NCBI RefSeq assembly: GCF_014529935.1
Contig: NZ_JACVFC010000001.1
Span: forward strand, 3,596,001 to 3,660,000
DNA length: 64,000 bases
Direction: 5' to 3'
From: Chitinophaga qingshengii
GTDB taxonomy: Bacteria; Bacteroidota; Bacteroidia; Chitinophagales; Chitinophagaceae
The notes below the pieces were generated by a model. It did no database searches. It saw nothing but the letters and a program-made list of their open reading frames with translations, and was not told the DNA's origin. Shown one piece after another: positions 1-7,805 of this stretch. A program made the position numbers and the translations under genes. Position 1 is the first letter of the stretch, and each line of letters starts with the position of its first letter.

Positions 1-2
1 TA

Positions 3-497
3 GCTTATCAGAATATACGCCAATCCTTGGCACAAGAACTTATCGATACAGTTCGTCGATTAAGTCCAGCTTTCTTTGAACGGCTGGTTGTAGAATTATT
101 AGTGAAAATGGGGTATGGTGGTTCTATGAAGGACGCCGGAAAGGCGATCGGGAAAACTGGCGATGAAGGAATTGACGGAACAATTAAGGAAGATAAATTG
201 GGGTTGGATATAATTTACATTCAAGCAAAACGTTGGCAGGCAGGCAACGTTGTCGGCAGGCCGGAGTTGCATAGGTTTGTAGGGGCTTTAGCTGGGCAAG
301 GAGCGAAGAAAGGAATTTTCATTACTACTTCTATGTTTTCAAAGGATGCACTGAACTATGCCCCTAAAAACGAAACAAAGATTGTATTGATAGATGGAGT
401 GCAACTAGCACAATTAATGATTGATTACAATCTTGGCGTATCAGTACAAAGATCTTATGATATCAAACGTCTGGACAATGATTATTTTGAAGAATGA
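3..497 (+). CDS. Mrr-type restriction endonuclease, C-terminal part (5' truncated by window edge)
   Basis: The frame is open from the first complete codon at position 3, upstream of the TTG at 27, and encodes AYQNIRQS before LAQELIDTVRRLSPAFFERL, so the gene starts outside the window. The visible part is the Mrr catalytic domain: a helical lead-in (LSPAFFERLVVELL), then the PD-(D/E)xK-like core with Asp in GIDG and the QAK motif in YIQAKRW. Mrr proteins of about 300 aa normally carry an N-terminal winged-helix domain, which would lie to the left. The family cuts modified (methylated) DNA. The gene sits beside a tRNA-Asn, a common place for defence or mobile genes. Domain assignment is firm; target specificity cannot be read. 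Confidence 0.88.
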   Translation, partial: AYQNIRQSLAQELIDTVRRLSPAFFERLVVELLVKMGYGGSMKDAGKAIGKTGDEGIDGTIKEDKLGLDIIYIQAKRWQAGNVVGRPELHRFVGALAGQGAKKGIFITTSMFSKDALNYAPKNETKIVLIDGVQLAQLMIDYNLGVSVQRSYDIKRLDNDYFEE

Positions 498-620
498 TAG
501 TCATATAACATTCATGTTGTAATTCTCAGCGAAGAATATGAGCACAAGACTATCGCGAAAAATAAATTAACTTAGATAACGCTAAGCTCTTCGACCACGC
601 TGCTGGCAAATTGTTGGCAA
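498..620. other. Short intergenic tract with a stop-closed coding remnant
   Basis: Between the Mrr stop and the tRNA-Asn terminator there is an open frame (about 562-657, +) reading INLDNAKLFDHAAGKLLAKN and then KKGHRSDLLNV. It has no start codon and runs through the terminator hairpin. It may be a fragment of a lost gene or chance. I do not assign it. Confidence 0.2.
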
Positions 621-651
621 AAAATAAAAAAGGTCACCGAAGTGACCTTTT
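621..651 (-). terminator. Rho-independent terminator of the tRNA-Asn gene
   Basis: On the minus strand a 10-bp stem (AAAAGGTCAC / GTGACCTTTT, + strand positions 628-637 and 642-651) closes a UUCG tetraloop between C and G, and is followed by a T-rich run (TTTTTATTTT). It lies 19 bases past the tRNA 3' end. Confidence 0.8.
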
Positions 652-669
652 AAATGTTTGATAACCAAG

Positions 670-743
670 CTCCCCCTGCTGGACTTGAACCAGCGACCCT
701 CTGATTAACAGTCAGATGCTCTAACCAACTGAGCTAAGGAGGA
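670..743 (-). tRNA. tRNA-Asn (anticodon GTT), copy 1
   Basis: The minus strand folds into a full cloverleaf of 74 nt. The acceptor stem is TCCTCCT paired with AGGGGGA, discriminator G. The anticodon stem TCTGA/TCAGA holds the loop CTGTTAA with anticodon GTT. The T arm is GCTGG-TTCAAGT-CCAGC. CCA is not encoded. It is base-for-base identical to the tRNA at 5874-5947 but has its own promoter and terminator, so both copies look functional. Confidence 0.97.
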
Positions 744-777
744 ATATAACGGATTGACTGATAGTCCTTCCGGGCGG

Positions 778-807
778 CAAATGTACTAAATGCCGGCACA
801 ATTCAAA
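778..807 (-). promoter_or_regulatory. Promoter of tRNA-Asn copy 1
   Basis: On the minus strand, TTTG (804-807) and TACATTTG (778-785) are separated by 18 bases, matching the Bacteroidota -33 TTTG / -7 TAnnTTTG arrangement. The -7 element ends 34 bases before the tRNA 5' end. The same layout occurs at the second tRNA-Asn. Confidence 0.65.
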
Positions 808-818
808 GAAAATTTTTC

Positions 819-850
819 AAAAAAAAAGTCCGGTATAATCATACCGGACT
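819..850 (-). terminator. Terminator of the cytochrome c gene
   Basis: Minus-strand hairpin with perfect 10-bp arms AGTCCGGTAT / ATACCGGACT (827-836, 841-850), a 4-nt loop and a following run of eight or more T. It starts 9 bases beyond the cytochrome stop codon. Confidence 0.88.
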
Positions 851-858
851 GCTGTAAG

Positions 859-1434
859 TTAAAAGTGCAATGGGGGAGGGACCGCATTTTTGACCGGCTT
901 CGTGCTTTTCAGATAAGCAAAAATAGCGGCGGCATCTTCATCCGTTAAACGGGCGAAGTTGGGCCAGGGCATGGGGGGAAGCAGGGTACGGCCGCTCTCA
1001 CTCCCTTTATAGCGACCCTGGCGTATGGCCCTTTTAAAAGCATCCAGGGTCCAGTTGCCGATACCGGTATCGTCGCTGGTCAGGTTCCCGGAGAAACTAA
1101 CACCCCAGGGACCGGCGGCGGAGGTCATGTCTTCATTGAATTGCGCGATACCTCTTTTGGCCATGGCGGTGTCATAAGCGGTGACAGGACGATCTGCCGG
1201 GTAGCCGGACAACATTGTTTCGGGGATCACTTCCGGACCTTTAGGACCTAAGCGTTTGGGGGAATGACAGTCATTACATCCCATAATCGTTACCAGGTAT
1301 TCACCGCGTGCTACCAGGCGGGCGGAATCTGTTAGTGGTGCGTTTTCGTTTTTTGCCATGTTGGTGCCGCAGGAGAAGAAAAGGCTGATGAGTGCGCAGG
1401 CAGACATGAAAATAGTTAGTCTTATTCTTTGCAT
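859..1434 (-). CDS. c-type cytochrome lipoprotein
   Basis: A 191-aa protein with a lipoprotein signal (LISLFFSCG; predicted lipidated Cys22) and one haem-binding motif, CNDCH at residues 53-57. The C-terminal half has the usual cytochrome c tail: a Met-rich LPPMPWPNF that can supply the axial Met, and the closing helix (LTDEDAAAIFAYLKSTKPV). The product should be an electron carrier or gas/alcohol-oxidation partner held at a membrane facing the periplasm; the redox partner is not encoded nearby. The gene is monocistronic: its own terminator follows, and the next gene upstream is divergent. The ATG at 1434 gives a complete signal peptide. Family assignment is firm; the specific role is unknown. 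Confidence 0.9.
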   Translation of the reverse strand: MQRIRLTIFMSACALISLFFSCGTNMAKNENAPLTDSARLVARGEYLVTIMGCNDCHSPKRLGPKGPEVIPETMLSGYPADRPVTAYDTAMAKRGIAQFNEDMTSAAGPWGVSFSGNLTSDDTGIGNWTLDAFKRAIRQGRYKGSESGRTLLPPMPWPNFARLTDEDAAAIFAYLKSTKPVKNAVPPPLHF

Positions 1435-1837
1435 AATGGGGTCATTAAAAGAATTAGGGATTAAAAATTCTACGCAAAATTATTGCTCCGCTTATTACGC
1501 CATAAGTGCCCTTGTTTGAATCGTTATATATACTACTGGATCGCGTGTTTTAATACCCGGGCAGGGATACCCTTGGTAAAATTGTTCTTCATTAACGTGT
1601 GACAATGTGGGGTCGATGCACTTCAGGCAATATCGTAAAATAAAAAGTACCTGGGATTCACATGATAGTAAACAAGGTCAACTCATTTGACCACATTAAC
1701 CACTCCTTCTTTTAAAGGCTAAAGATAACAACAGAAAAGGATACTGTAAAACCCACGCGAAAAGTCCTGCTTTCGCGGGCAGCCGGACTCAAAAACAGTC
1801 CATATACAGAGGCATAATCTTTGATCGGGACAGCGAT
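1435..1837. other. 403-bp divergent intergenic region with one inverted repeat
   Basis: The region separates the divergent cytochrome and hydrolase genes and should hold both promoters. The one clear structure is GGTCAA-ctcat-TTGACC at 1676-1692, a 6-bp-arm inverted repeat of the size bound by dimeric regulators. No perfect TAnnTTTG element was found; TAATCTTTG at about 1814, with one extra base, is the nearest candidate for the hydrolase. Confidence 0.3.
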
Positions 1838-2704
1838 ATGAGCAAGCAGATTTTTAACAGATCAATTAAAGTGGATGGTATCGATATCTTCTACCGGGAG
1901 GCAGGAGATAGAAAAAACCCGTCCATACTGCTCCTACCGGGTTTTCCGACCTCGTCCGTCATGTTCAAAAACCTGATGACCGCTTTATCAGACTGCTATC
2001 ACCTGGTTGCGCCGGATTTCCCCGGATTTGGCTTCAGCGCTTTCCCTGCTAAAGATGAGTTTGAATATTCCTTCACAAATATATCTGCTTATATAAACAC
2101 CTTTACCGATGAGATCAACCTACAGTCATTTACCATCTATCTTCACGATTATGGAGCGCCTGTTGGTCTTCGTTTATGCCTCAGCCATCCGGAAAAAATC
2201 GAAGGAATAATTGTTCAGAGCGGTAACGCATACGAAGAAGGCGTTAAGGGCATATGGGATGAAATGAAAGACTATTGGGAAAATCCTACTCCTGAAAAAA
2301 AGGAAAAACTTTACGCATTTCTAAGTGAGGAAGGGGTGAAATGGCAGTACACGGCAGGGCTGCCGGAAGAATTGTTACCAACATTAAGTCCTGAATTATG
2401 GATACTTGACTGGGAATCGATGAAAAGGCCCGGCAATATCGATATGCAGTATGAACTGAATTGTGACTATCAGCACCACATGAAAATGTACCCCGTCTTT
2501 CAGGAATATTTCCGTGTTCATCACCCGAGGGCGCTGATTATATGGGGTAGATATGATCCGTTTTTTAATGTCGAAGAGGCTTTCTGCTACAAGAGAGACT
2601 TACCGGAAGCCCAGGTCCATATTCTCGATGGCAGTCATTGGGTACTGGAAACAAATTTTGATGAAGTATTGCAGCTTATCTGTGACTTCTTAAAGAAAGA
2701 TTGA
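1838..2704 (+). CDS. Alpha/beta hydrolase (epoxide hydrolase / haloalkane dehalogenase type)
   Basis: A 288-aa cytoplasmic protein with the complete alpha/beta hydrolase plan: oxyanion-hole motif LLPGFPTSS (residues 33-40), the strand VAPDFPGFG, a nucleophile elbow LHDYGAP with Asp104, an acid at Asp240 in GRYDPFF, and catalytic His267 in DGSHW. Asp rather than Ser as nucleophile is the mark of epoxide hydrolases and haloalkane dehalogenases, which form an alkyl-enzyme ester. A helical cap follows the elbow (residues 130-220). The substrate cannot be inferred. The gene stands alone, divergent from the cytochrome and convergent with the zincin gene. No signal peptide is present. Confidence 0.88.
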   Translation: MSKQIFNRSIKVDGIDIFYREAGDRKNPSILLLPGFPTSSVMFKNLMTALSDCYHLVAPDFPGFGFSAFPAKDEFEYSFTNISAYINTFTDEINLQSFTIYLHDYGAPVGLRLCLSHPEKIEGIIVQSGNAYEEGVKGIWDEMKDYWENPTPEKKEKLYAFLSEEGVKWQYTAGLPEELLPTLSPELWILDWESMKRPGNIDMQYELNCDYQHHMKMYPVFQEYFRVHHPRALIIWGRYDPFFNVEEAFCYKRDLPEAQVHILDGSHWVLETNFDEVLQLICDFLKKD

Positions 2705-2798
2705 CCCATACAGCAGCCCGTTCGCATCATCATGACATTCATTACAAGAACGCCATCCACAGCAAATTTATGCACAAAAAATTACAGCAACTTCCGTA

Positions 2799-3569
2799 TC
2801 ATTCATCTGCTATAGGATCAAAAGGAATTATTTGCTGTTCCACCAACCTGCTATAAAGACTTTTCGCATAACGATTCGCATACTCTTCTTTTTCTGCCGG
2901 CAAGATGCAAAAATAACTATTATACCGCTGCTCCCATGTTTCATAGTCTTCCTCTTCTTTGCCCGGGCGCTCTACTACTTCCAGGTAATGTACATAGTGT
3001 CCAAACTCATGTAACAGGGTTCTGTATAATTGTGTTTGTCTGACATTTAGAGGCTCCGGATCTATAGTCAGCAATCTTCCATCATCCATAAACTGATGAC
3101 CATCTGCTTTCAACCGCTCCAGTTCTTTCTGGGCTGATACTGATAAAGACTTTGGCCATTTTATTTTTTTTGAATAATCTACTGCCTCCAGGATAACAGC
3201 AGGATAAGAATTCCCTTCAAATTCAAAACTATAAATCAGTCTTCCCCATACCGGGGCCATTACCTCTTCCTTTCGTTTTGGCTGGCGAAGCACAATTAAT
3301 GTAAGATCACCATAATCAACAGCAGGTATTTGCTCAATCATCCGCTTTAAATCATTCACAGAACAGGCATGCTTCGAAGTTGTTCTGGCTGCTTCGGTCA
3401 CAAAAAGAAATTCATGGTTATTGATTGTTATCTGCTGCTTTTGGTAAGGTCCCAATAACTCATAATAACGCTTAGACGTATGGGCTTGGGGAATCTTATA
3501 CTTGTTATACTGCCCATGCCCCTGTTTGGCAGTACCGATATTCCTGTTCTTTCTAACTGGATTATGCAT
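2799..3569 (-). CDS. Unassigned protein with HEFGH zinc-protease motif
   Basis: I do not recognise this 256-aa family. It has no signal peptide or membrane segment. A zincin signature sits at residues 187-191 (LLHEFGHYVHYLE: His187, Glu188, His191), and Glu229 in EKEEYANRYA, about 38 residues later, could be the third zinc ligand, as in gluzincin-like families. The N-terminal 60 residues are basic and rich in Gln, Asn and Tyr. The upstream gene (3597-4205), 27 bases away on the same strand, encodes a secreted protein and is probably co-transcribed. Function is inferred only from the motif: a putative metallopeptidase. Confidence 0.7.
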   Translation of the reverse strand: MHNPVRKNRNIGTAKQGHGQYNKYKIPQAHTSKRYYELLGPYQKQQITINNHEFLFVTEAARTTSKHACSVNDLKRMIEQIPAVDYGDLTLIVLRQPKRKEEVMAPVWGRLIYSFEFEGNSYPAVILEAVDYSKKIKWPKSLSVSAQKELERLKADGHQFMDDGRLLTIDPEPLNVRQTQLYRTLLHEFGHYVHYLEVVERPGKEEEDYETWEQRYNSYFCILPAEKEEYANRYAKSLYSRLVEQQIIPFDPIADE

Positions 3570-3596
3570 AACAAAATGGAGTGAAGATAAAATTGA

Positions 3597-4205
3597 TCAG
3601 CTACCCATAGAAATCCCTTCATCTTTCCAAATACGCAGGAGATTGTTCAGAAGGAAAGTAAAGTATTTATCTGAGCCCAGGTTGGTAGAAATATTAGATT
3701 GGCCAATCCAAAAGGGCTCCTGCAGATTTGTTTTGTCCAGCAGGTAAAACGTTTCCAATTGATCGGTGAACTCCTGCCGGATATGGCGGTCAGGCACGTG
3801 GGCCGGACCTGAAAATAACAGGGAAGCCGCCGCTCTGGACAGGGGGGTATTCAGATTTTTTCTCACTGACTTATCATTCACTTCTTTGGGCGCTACTACC
3901 AGTATCACATCATGCGGAAACAAACCTGAAGCCTTGGCTATATTCTCGTCGGTGCAGTATTCTAACGTTCCCAGATGTACTACGGAAGTCTGAAATGATG
4001 TATTACGAAATTCCTTATCCAGCGCATACTTCATATCCTGACCGATCTTGCGGGTAGACATTGGGCCGGCTGAGATAATCAGCAAGCTTCCGATTTTACG
4101 GGAGGTGGTGTTCTGTCTGATTTCATTCAGGACAAAACCATGGCTCTGGGCCACAGTTGGGATTACAGGGACTAATAGCCAAAGTAACAGTAACAGGCGT
4201 TTCAT
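3597..4205 (-). CDS. Secreted protein of unknown function
   Basis: A 202-aa protein with a clear Sec signal peptide (MKRLLLLLWLLVPVIPTVAQ, cleavage after AQ). The mature part has an alternating strand/helix pattern: IGSLLIISAG, a helix with KIGQDMKYALDKEF, TSVVHLGTL and DVILVVAPKE, which looks like an alpha/beta fold with Rossmann-type strands. I do not recognise the family. It is the first gene of a two-gene minus-strand unit with the HEFGH protein, which suggests a joint role, but nothing indicates which. Confidence 0.65.
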   Translation of the reverse strand: MKRLLLLLWLLVPVIPTVAQSHGFVLNEIRQNTTSRKIGSLLIISAGPMSTRKIGQDMKYALDKEFRNTSFQTSVVHLGTLEYCTDENIAKASGLFPHDVILVVAPKEVNDKSVRKNLNTPLSRAAASLLFSGPAHVPDRHIRQEFTDQLETFYLLDKTNLQEPFWIGQSNISTNLGSDKYFTFLLNNLLRIWKDEGISMGS

Positions 4206-4568
4206 AAACTATAGGAAAATATCGGAAAGATACATTTTTTACAAACCCGTCATAGCAAAGCTCCTGTTTCCGGTAATATTTAACATATCACGACGCAGCG
4301 GTGCTGCAGTCGACTTGCGCCATCAGCGCTGTTTCATAGTGTTCAATAAAAGAACGAAAGGCATGGCAAATTTATACATGAAAATTTTTCGTATGACCGT
4401 TCTATTTATATGAAATAGTTTTGCTTTTCATACGCGGAATTTTGTATCTTCATTACAGTCACTGTATGACTTGTAAGCCTTGTCAACCCAGTTAATAGTA
4501 AAACCCTCATCTTCCAATCCATACCATTACATCCCTCATGTTACATTTCTTAACCCAAACAAAAGCTC
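4206..4568. other. 363-bp AT-rich divergent intergenic region
   Basis: It lies between the secreted-protein gene (minus) and the M57 peptidase gene (plus). The part near 4380-4460 is AT-rich and contains TTTTG...AATTTTG and TATCTTCA, loose matches to Bacteroidota promoter boxes for the + gene. There is no coding frame of family type and no clear repeat. Confidence 0.3.
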
Positions 4569-5747
4569 ATGAAACCATTAGCCTATTATTTCATTTCGTT
4601 ATTAATGATCCTATTGTTCGCCTGTCAGAAAAAAGACAACGCACCTGCCCGGCGGGACGTCTCAGATCATATCGTTTCAAAACTGCAGGCGGCAGGCTTC
4701 CATACCAGCGAAGGCCTGCAGAAGTATAAAGATGGGTACCTGGTTGAATATGATATTTTCCTTACAGAAAAACAGATCAACGAACTGGCCGCCAACACTG
4801 TAAATCCCAAAGTGCAGGTAGAGCATTACCGGAGCAGCAACACCGTTCCCGGACCACTCAGGACCATTTATGTGTATATCGATCCCACCTTCGACGCCTA
4901 TGTACAGACTGCTCTGGACAAGGCGCTGGAGAGATACAATGCGCTCAACATCAGTTTAAGGTTTATCCGTACTCCCGATACCAGGGCGGAGATAAACATA
5001 CTGCCGTTCCGGGAGGTCAGCAATGTTCTGGTCTACAGTGCCGGGTTCCCTTCTGGCGGCAATCCTGCGAGCCCCATTAAATTAAACACCTATTATTTCA
5101 ACGGCACTTCTCAGCGGCCGGATGCTATCAGCACCATTGCGCATGAAATAGGACATGCCATAGGCTTCCGCCATACCGATTACATGAACCTGGCTTTCAG
5201 CTGCGGTACCGGCGGCAATGAAGGCACCGCCGGCGTTGGCGCGGATTACATCCCCGGCACACCTACCGGCCCCTCTGCCAACTCCTGGATGCTGGCCTGC
5301 ACCAACAATACCGACAGACCTTTCACTGCTGAAGACAAGGTAGCACTGGCAACGGTATATCCCGCCCCACCGGCATGGGTGCGTTTCAAAAACAGAGGGA
5401 ACAATACCTACCTCTACGACGACAACGGCATCCTGCGCTATAGCTATACTCCTTCCGACGACCGCTATAAATGGAACCTGGAGAAGATAAATGGATATAC
5501 CCGCATCAGAAATGTATCGTCCGGGAAGTATATGAATATTGAGCGCGGCTATAGTTATGTGGAATGTACAGTACTACCCATCTCTTACGCCAGTGGCTAT
5601 TGGGCATTTGAATACGTTGACGGCTATACCCGGTTGAGAAATCAATGGAAAGGTGGTTACATTAATCTGGAGAGCCAAAACAGTACGGCCCAGAACTCAG
5701 ATGTACCCGCGCATTTTTTTAGTAGTCAGTGGATCGTGTCACAGTGA
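4569..5747 (+). CDS. M57-type metallopeptidase lipoprotein with C-terminal beta-trefoil-like domain
   Basis: A 392-aa lipoprotein (lipobox LLFACQ, Cys19). The catalytic domain carries the extended zinc motif HEIGHAIGFRH at residues 192-202, with His192, His196 and His202 as ligands and Glu193 as base. This is the 'HEIGH' signature of peptidase family M57, usually found in secreted Bacteroidota proteins. Residues about 273-392 consist of three similar units (VRFKNRGNNTYLY, TRIRNVSSGKYMNIE, TRLRNQWKGGYINLE), each followed by a W-containing strand. That threefold layout fits a ricin-like beta-trefoil, probably carbohydrate-binding. The product should act on the cell surface or in the periplasm. 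A strong terminator follows. Confidence 0.9.
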   Translation: MKPLAYYFISLLMILLFACQKKDNAPARRDVSDHIVSKLQAAGFHTSEGLQKYKDGYLVEYDIFLTEKQINELAANTVNPKVQVEHYRSSNTVPGPLRTIYVYIDPTFDAYVQTALDKALERYNALNISLRFIRTPDTRAEINILPFREVSNVLVYSAGFPSGGNPASPIKLNTYYFNGTSQRPDAISTIAHEIGHAIGFRHTDYMNLAFSCGTGGNEGTAGVGADYIPGTPTGPSANSWMLACTNNTDRPFTAEDKVALATVYPAPPAWVRFKNRGNNTYLYDDNGILRYSYTPSDDRYKWNLEKINGYTRIRNVSSGKYMNIERGYSYVECTVLPISYASGYWAFEYVDGYTRLRNQWKGGYINLESQNSTAQNSDVPAHFFSSQWIVSQ

Positions 5748-5788
5748 CGCCACACCGTTAAATGGTGGATGAAAAGATGACGTTTATA

Positions 5789-5826
5789 AAACGCTTTCTG
5801 TTTTGCTGACAGAAGGCGTTTTTTTT
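5789..5826 (+). terminator. Terminator of the M57 peptidase gene
   Basis: Stem AACGCTTTCTGT paired with ACAGAAGGCGTT, with a short T-rich loop and a following run of eight T. It lies about 40 bases beyond the stop codon. Confidence 0.85.
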
Positions 5827-5834
5827 GGAAGTAA

Positions 5835-5864
5835 ACAAAAAAGGCCTGCATTACTGCAAGCCTT
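5835..5864 (-). terminator. Terminator of tRNA-Asn copy 2
   Basis: On the minus strand AAGGCTTGCA pairs with TGCAGGCCTT (+ strand 5841-5850 and 5855-5864) and is followed by TTTTTTG. It begins 10 bases past the tRNA 3' end. Confidence 0.8.
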
Positions 5865-5873
5865 GCTTTTTCG

Positions 5874-5947
5874 CTCCCCCTGCTGGACTTGAACCAGCGA
5901 CCCTCTGATTAACAGTCAGATGCTCTAACCAACTGAGCTAAGGAGGA
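5874..5947 (-). tRNA. tRNA-Asn (anticodon GTT), copy 2
   Basis: It is identical over all 74 nt to the tRNA at 670-743: same acceptor stem, anticodon loop CTGTTAA, T arm and discriminator G. Flanking sequence differs, except for one base at the 3' side. It has its own promoter at 5982-6011 and terminator at 5835-5864. Confidence 0.97.
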
Positions 5948-5981
5948 GTGTTTCCCGTATCGTTTGTGCGATTTGGGATTG

Positions 5982-6011
5982 CAAAAATAGGCAAATTTTC
6001 ATTTTCGCAAA
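5982..6011 (-). promoter_or_regulatory. Promoter of tRNA-Asn copy 2
   Basis: Minus-strand TTTG (6008-6011) and TATTTTTG (5982-5989), 18 bases apart. The -7 box ends 34 bases before the tRNA 5' end, exactly as at copy 1. Both tRNAs thus share promoter geometry though the sequences differ. Confidence 0.7.
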
Positions 6012-6076
6012 ATCTTATACCCACTTTTTTTAATTTTTTTTCTGAAAGCTGATAAAGTCCGCTACCGCAAAGGATT

Positions 6077-7738
6077 TCAGAGGGATGTTTTTTTAACCCT
6101 CACCAGCACCTTTTCCCCCAGCGCGGTGGCACGCGTAGCTTTTCGTACAAAAGGCAGGTCCAGCTTACTCACGTAAAAATTTGGAAACCGCTGTAACACG
6201 GTACACGCATAACCCTTTTGTTGCAAATCTGCCACTCCTTCCTGCGTGGTGAAAACCACGCCGGTAGCGGCGCTGTCAATGCGGGGCACCGGAGCGTTCA
6301 GATAGTATTCGAAAGAATAGGAGTTATGCTGATAAAGCGTAACAGGGGTACCCGGGATGGTGGCATTGGCATAACGGGCAGCTTCGCTACCGCTCTGGTA
6401 CTGCATCATATCAGGATAGAGGATCGTGTTGAGATAAAGATTCAGCAGGATGCTGATAGCAACACTCCGGTAAAAGACGGCAGCTTTGGTGCTTTTGTCG
6501 AGCCAATAATGCAACAGTATGTACAACACAATCAGTGCGGCGACAGGAATCAGCCAAACATATCCCATGGCAGGCTTATAGAGCAGGTCTATCACCACGC
6601 CGGCAACTGCTATCAGGATGATGATCGTGTACTGCGTGATACGGAAAAAACGCAGCCCCTTATCAGTTTGCAGCGACAGGATATAGTTGGCCGTAAGGAT
6701 AGCGAAAAACGGGAAAATGATATTAAGGTAATGCGGTAACTGAAAGCGGGACAACGAAAACAACGCAAAAGTGGCCAGGGCGCCGCAGATGCAATAGTAT
6801 TCGGCTTGTTTTTTCCACTTGCGGAAAAACAGGATCACAGCGGCATACAACATCACCGGCCAGGGGAGAAAGGCCCACAGCAGCGTGTGAAAAAAGAAAA
6901 ACGGATCGCCGGCGCCCTTGATAGGCCCGGTGTTCATAAAACGCCCAAACTGGCTGTCCCAGAAAAAGAAACGTAGTCCGGATACGCCGGTGCTGCCGAA
7001 GACCACCTTTTCGGGATGCCGGTCAAACTGCTGGTAGAGTGCGTATAGTTCAGGCGTAATGAATAAACTGATGAGCAGGAAAGCTACCAGCCATTGCCAG
7101 TGGAACAGTTGTTTCCATTGACGGGTAAACAGCAGATGCCCGCCAATAGCGGCGCCGATGGGCACCAGGGCGAAAATGCCCTTGGTCATCACCGCGCAGG
7201 CGGTAAACAAGGCGCCAGCCAGCAAATGATACCGCCAGGGCTGCTCCACACTGCGGTAAAAATGATACACCGCAGCGATAATCAGCCCGGTGAGATAAGG
7301 CTCCGCCCGCACATCATTATTGGAAAGTACCAGGTGCTCCGCCGTCAGCAGGATACAAACCGCCCAGCGGGCGGTATTCTCCCCATAAAGCGACCTGGCA
7401 AAACGATAGGTATACCAGGCTCCCAGCAACAGGAACAGGATAGCGGGCAGTTTATACGACCACGTATGAAAACCGAATACCTGGAAACTTAAAGCGGCCA
7501 TCCAGAAAGGGAAATGAGGCTTGTCCAGCCATTCATGGCCATCGGCGAAGAGGTTCAGGTAATCGTGTTTCAGCACCATGGTTTTGGCAATGCCGGCATA
7601 AAGCGCGCCATCCGGCTCCAGGATGGGCACCTGGAGGGCGCTGAACTGCAGTAATATCAGCAGGGAAATAATAAACAGCCAGATCTGCTTCTCTGAAAGG
7701 GCAAATGGGCGGACAGTTGCAGGTAGTAACATATGCAA
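6077..7738 (-). CDS. Glycosyltransferase family 39 / ArnT-like membrane protein
   Basis: A 553-aa polytopic membrane protein of the PMT/ArnT type, which moves a sugar from a polyprenyl-phosphate donor onto lipid A, a glycan or a protein at the periplasmic face. The first periplasmic loop has the conserved acidic motif EPDGALYAGIAK (about residues 40-51) and the family motif DKPHFPFW after it. About a dozen hydrophobic segments follow, then a soluble C-terminal domain of about 90 residues. The acceptor cannot be told; no other lipid A or glycan genes are adjacent. Met1 and Met3 are both possible starts. Confidence 0.87.
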   Translation of the reverse strand: MHMLLPATVRPFALSEKQIWLFIISLLILLQFSALQVPILEPDGALYAGIAKTMVLKHDYLNLFADGHEWLDKPHFPFWMAALSFQVFGFHTWSYKLPAILFLLLGAWYTYRFARSLYGENTARWAVCILLTAEHLVLSNNDVRAEPYLTGLIIAAVYHFYRSVEQPWRYHLLAGALFTACAVMTKGIFALVPIGAAIGGHLLFTRQWKQLFHWQWLVAFLLISLFITPELYALYQQFDRHPEKVVFGSTGVSGLRFFFWDSQFGRFMNTGPIKGAGDPFFFFHTLLWAFLPWPVMLYAAVILFFRKWKKQAEYYCICGALATFALFSLSRFQLPHYLNIIFPFFAILTANYILSLQTDKGLRFFRITQYTIIILIAVAGVVIDLLYKPAMGYVWLIPVAALIVLYILLHYWLDKSTKAAVFYRSVAISILLNLYLNTILYPDMMQYQSGSEAARYANATIPGTPVTLYQHNSYSFEYYLNAPVPRIDSAATGVVFTTQEGVADLQQKGYACTVLQRFPNFYVSKLDLPFVRKATRATALGEKVLVRVKKTSL

Positions 7739-7805
7739 AAGTTACGCTCATCCGCTGATGGATAAAAACCGGCAGGGGGTAATTAACAAAAAAATAAACC
7801 GGCGG

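Noticed and set aside
562..657. Frame reading LDNAKLFDHAAGKLLAKNKK as the end of an integrase
   Set aside because: No catalytic residues, no start codon, and the frame runs through a terminator hairpin; the resemblance is too weak.
670..5947. The two tRNA-Asn genes as attL/attR of an integrated element
   Set aside because: Both copies are full length with separate promoters and terminators, flanks are unrelated and no integrase is seen. Kept only as a possible hotspot.
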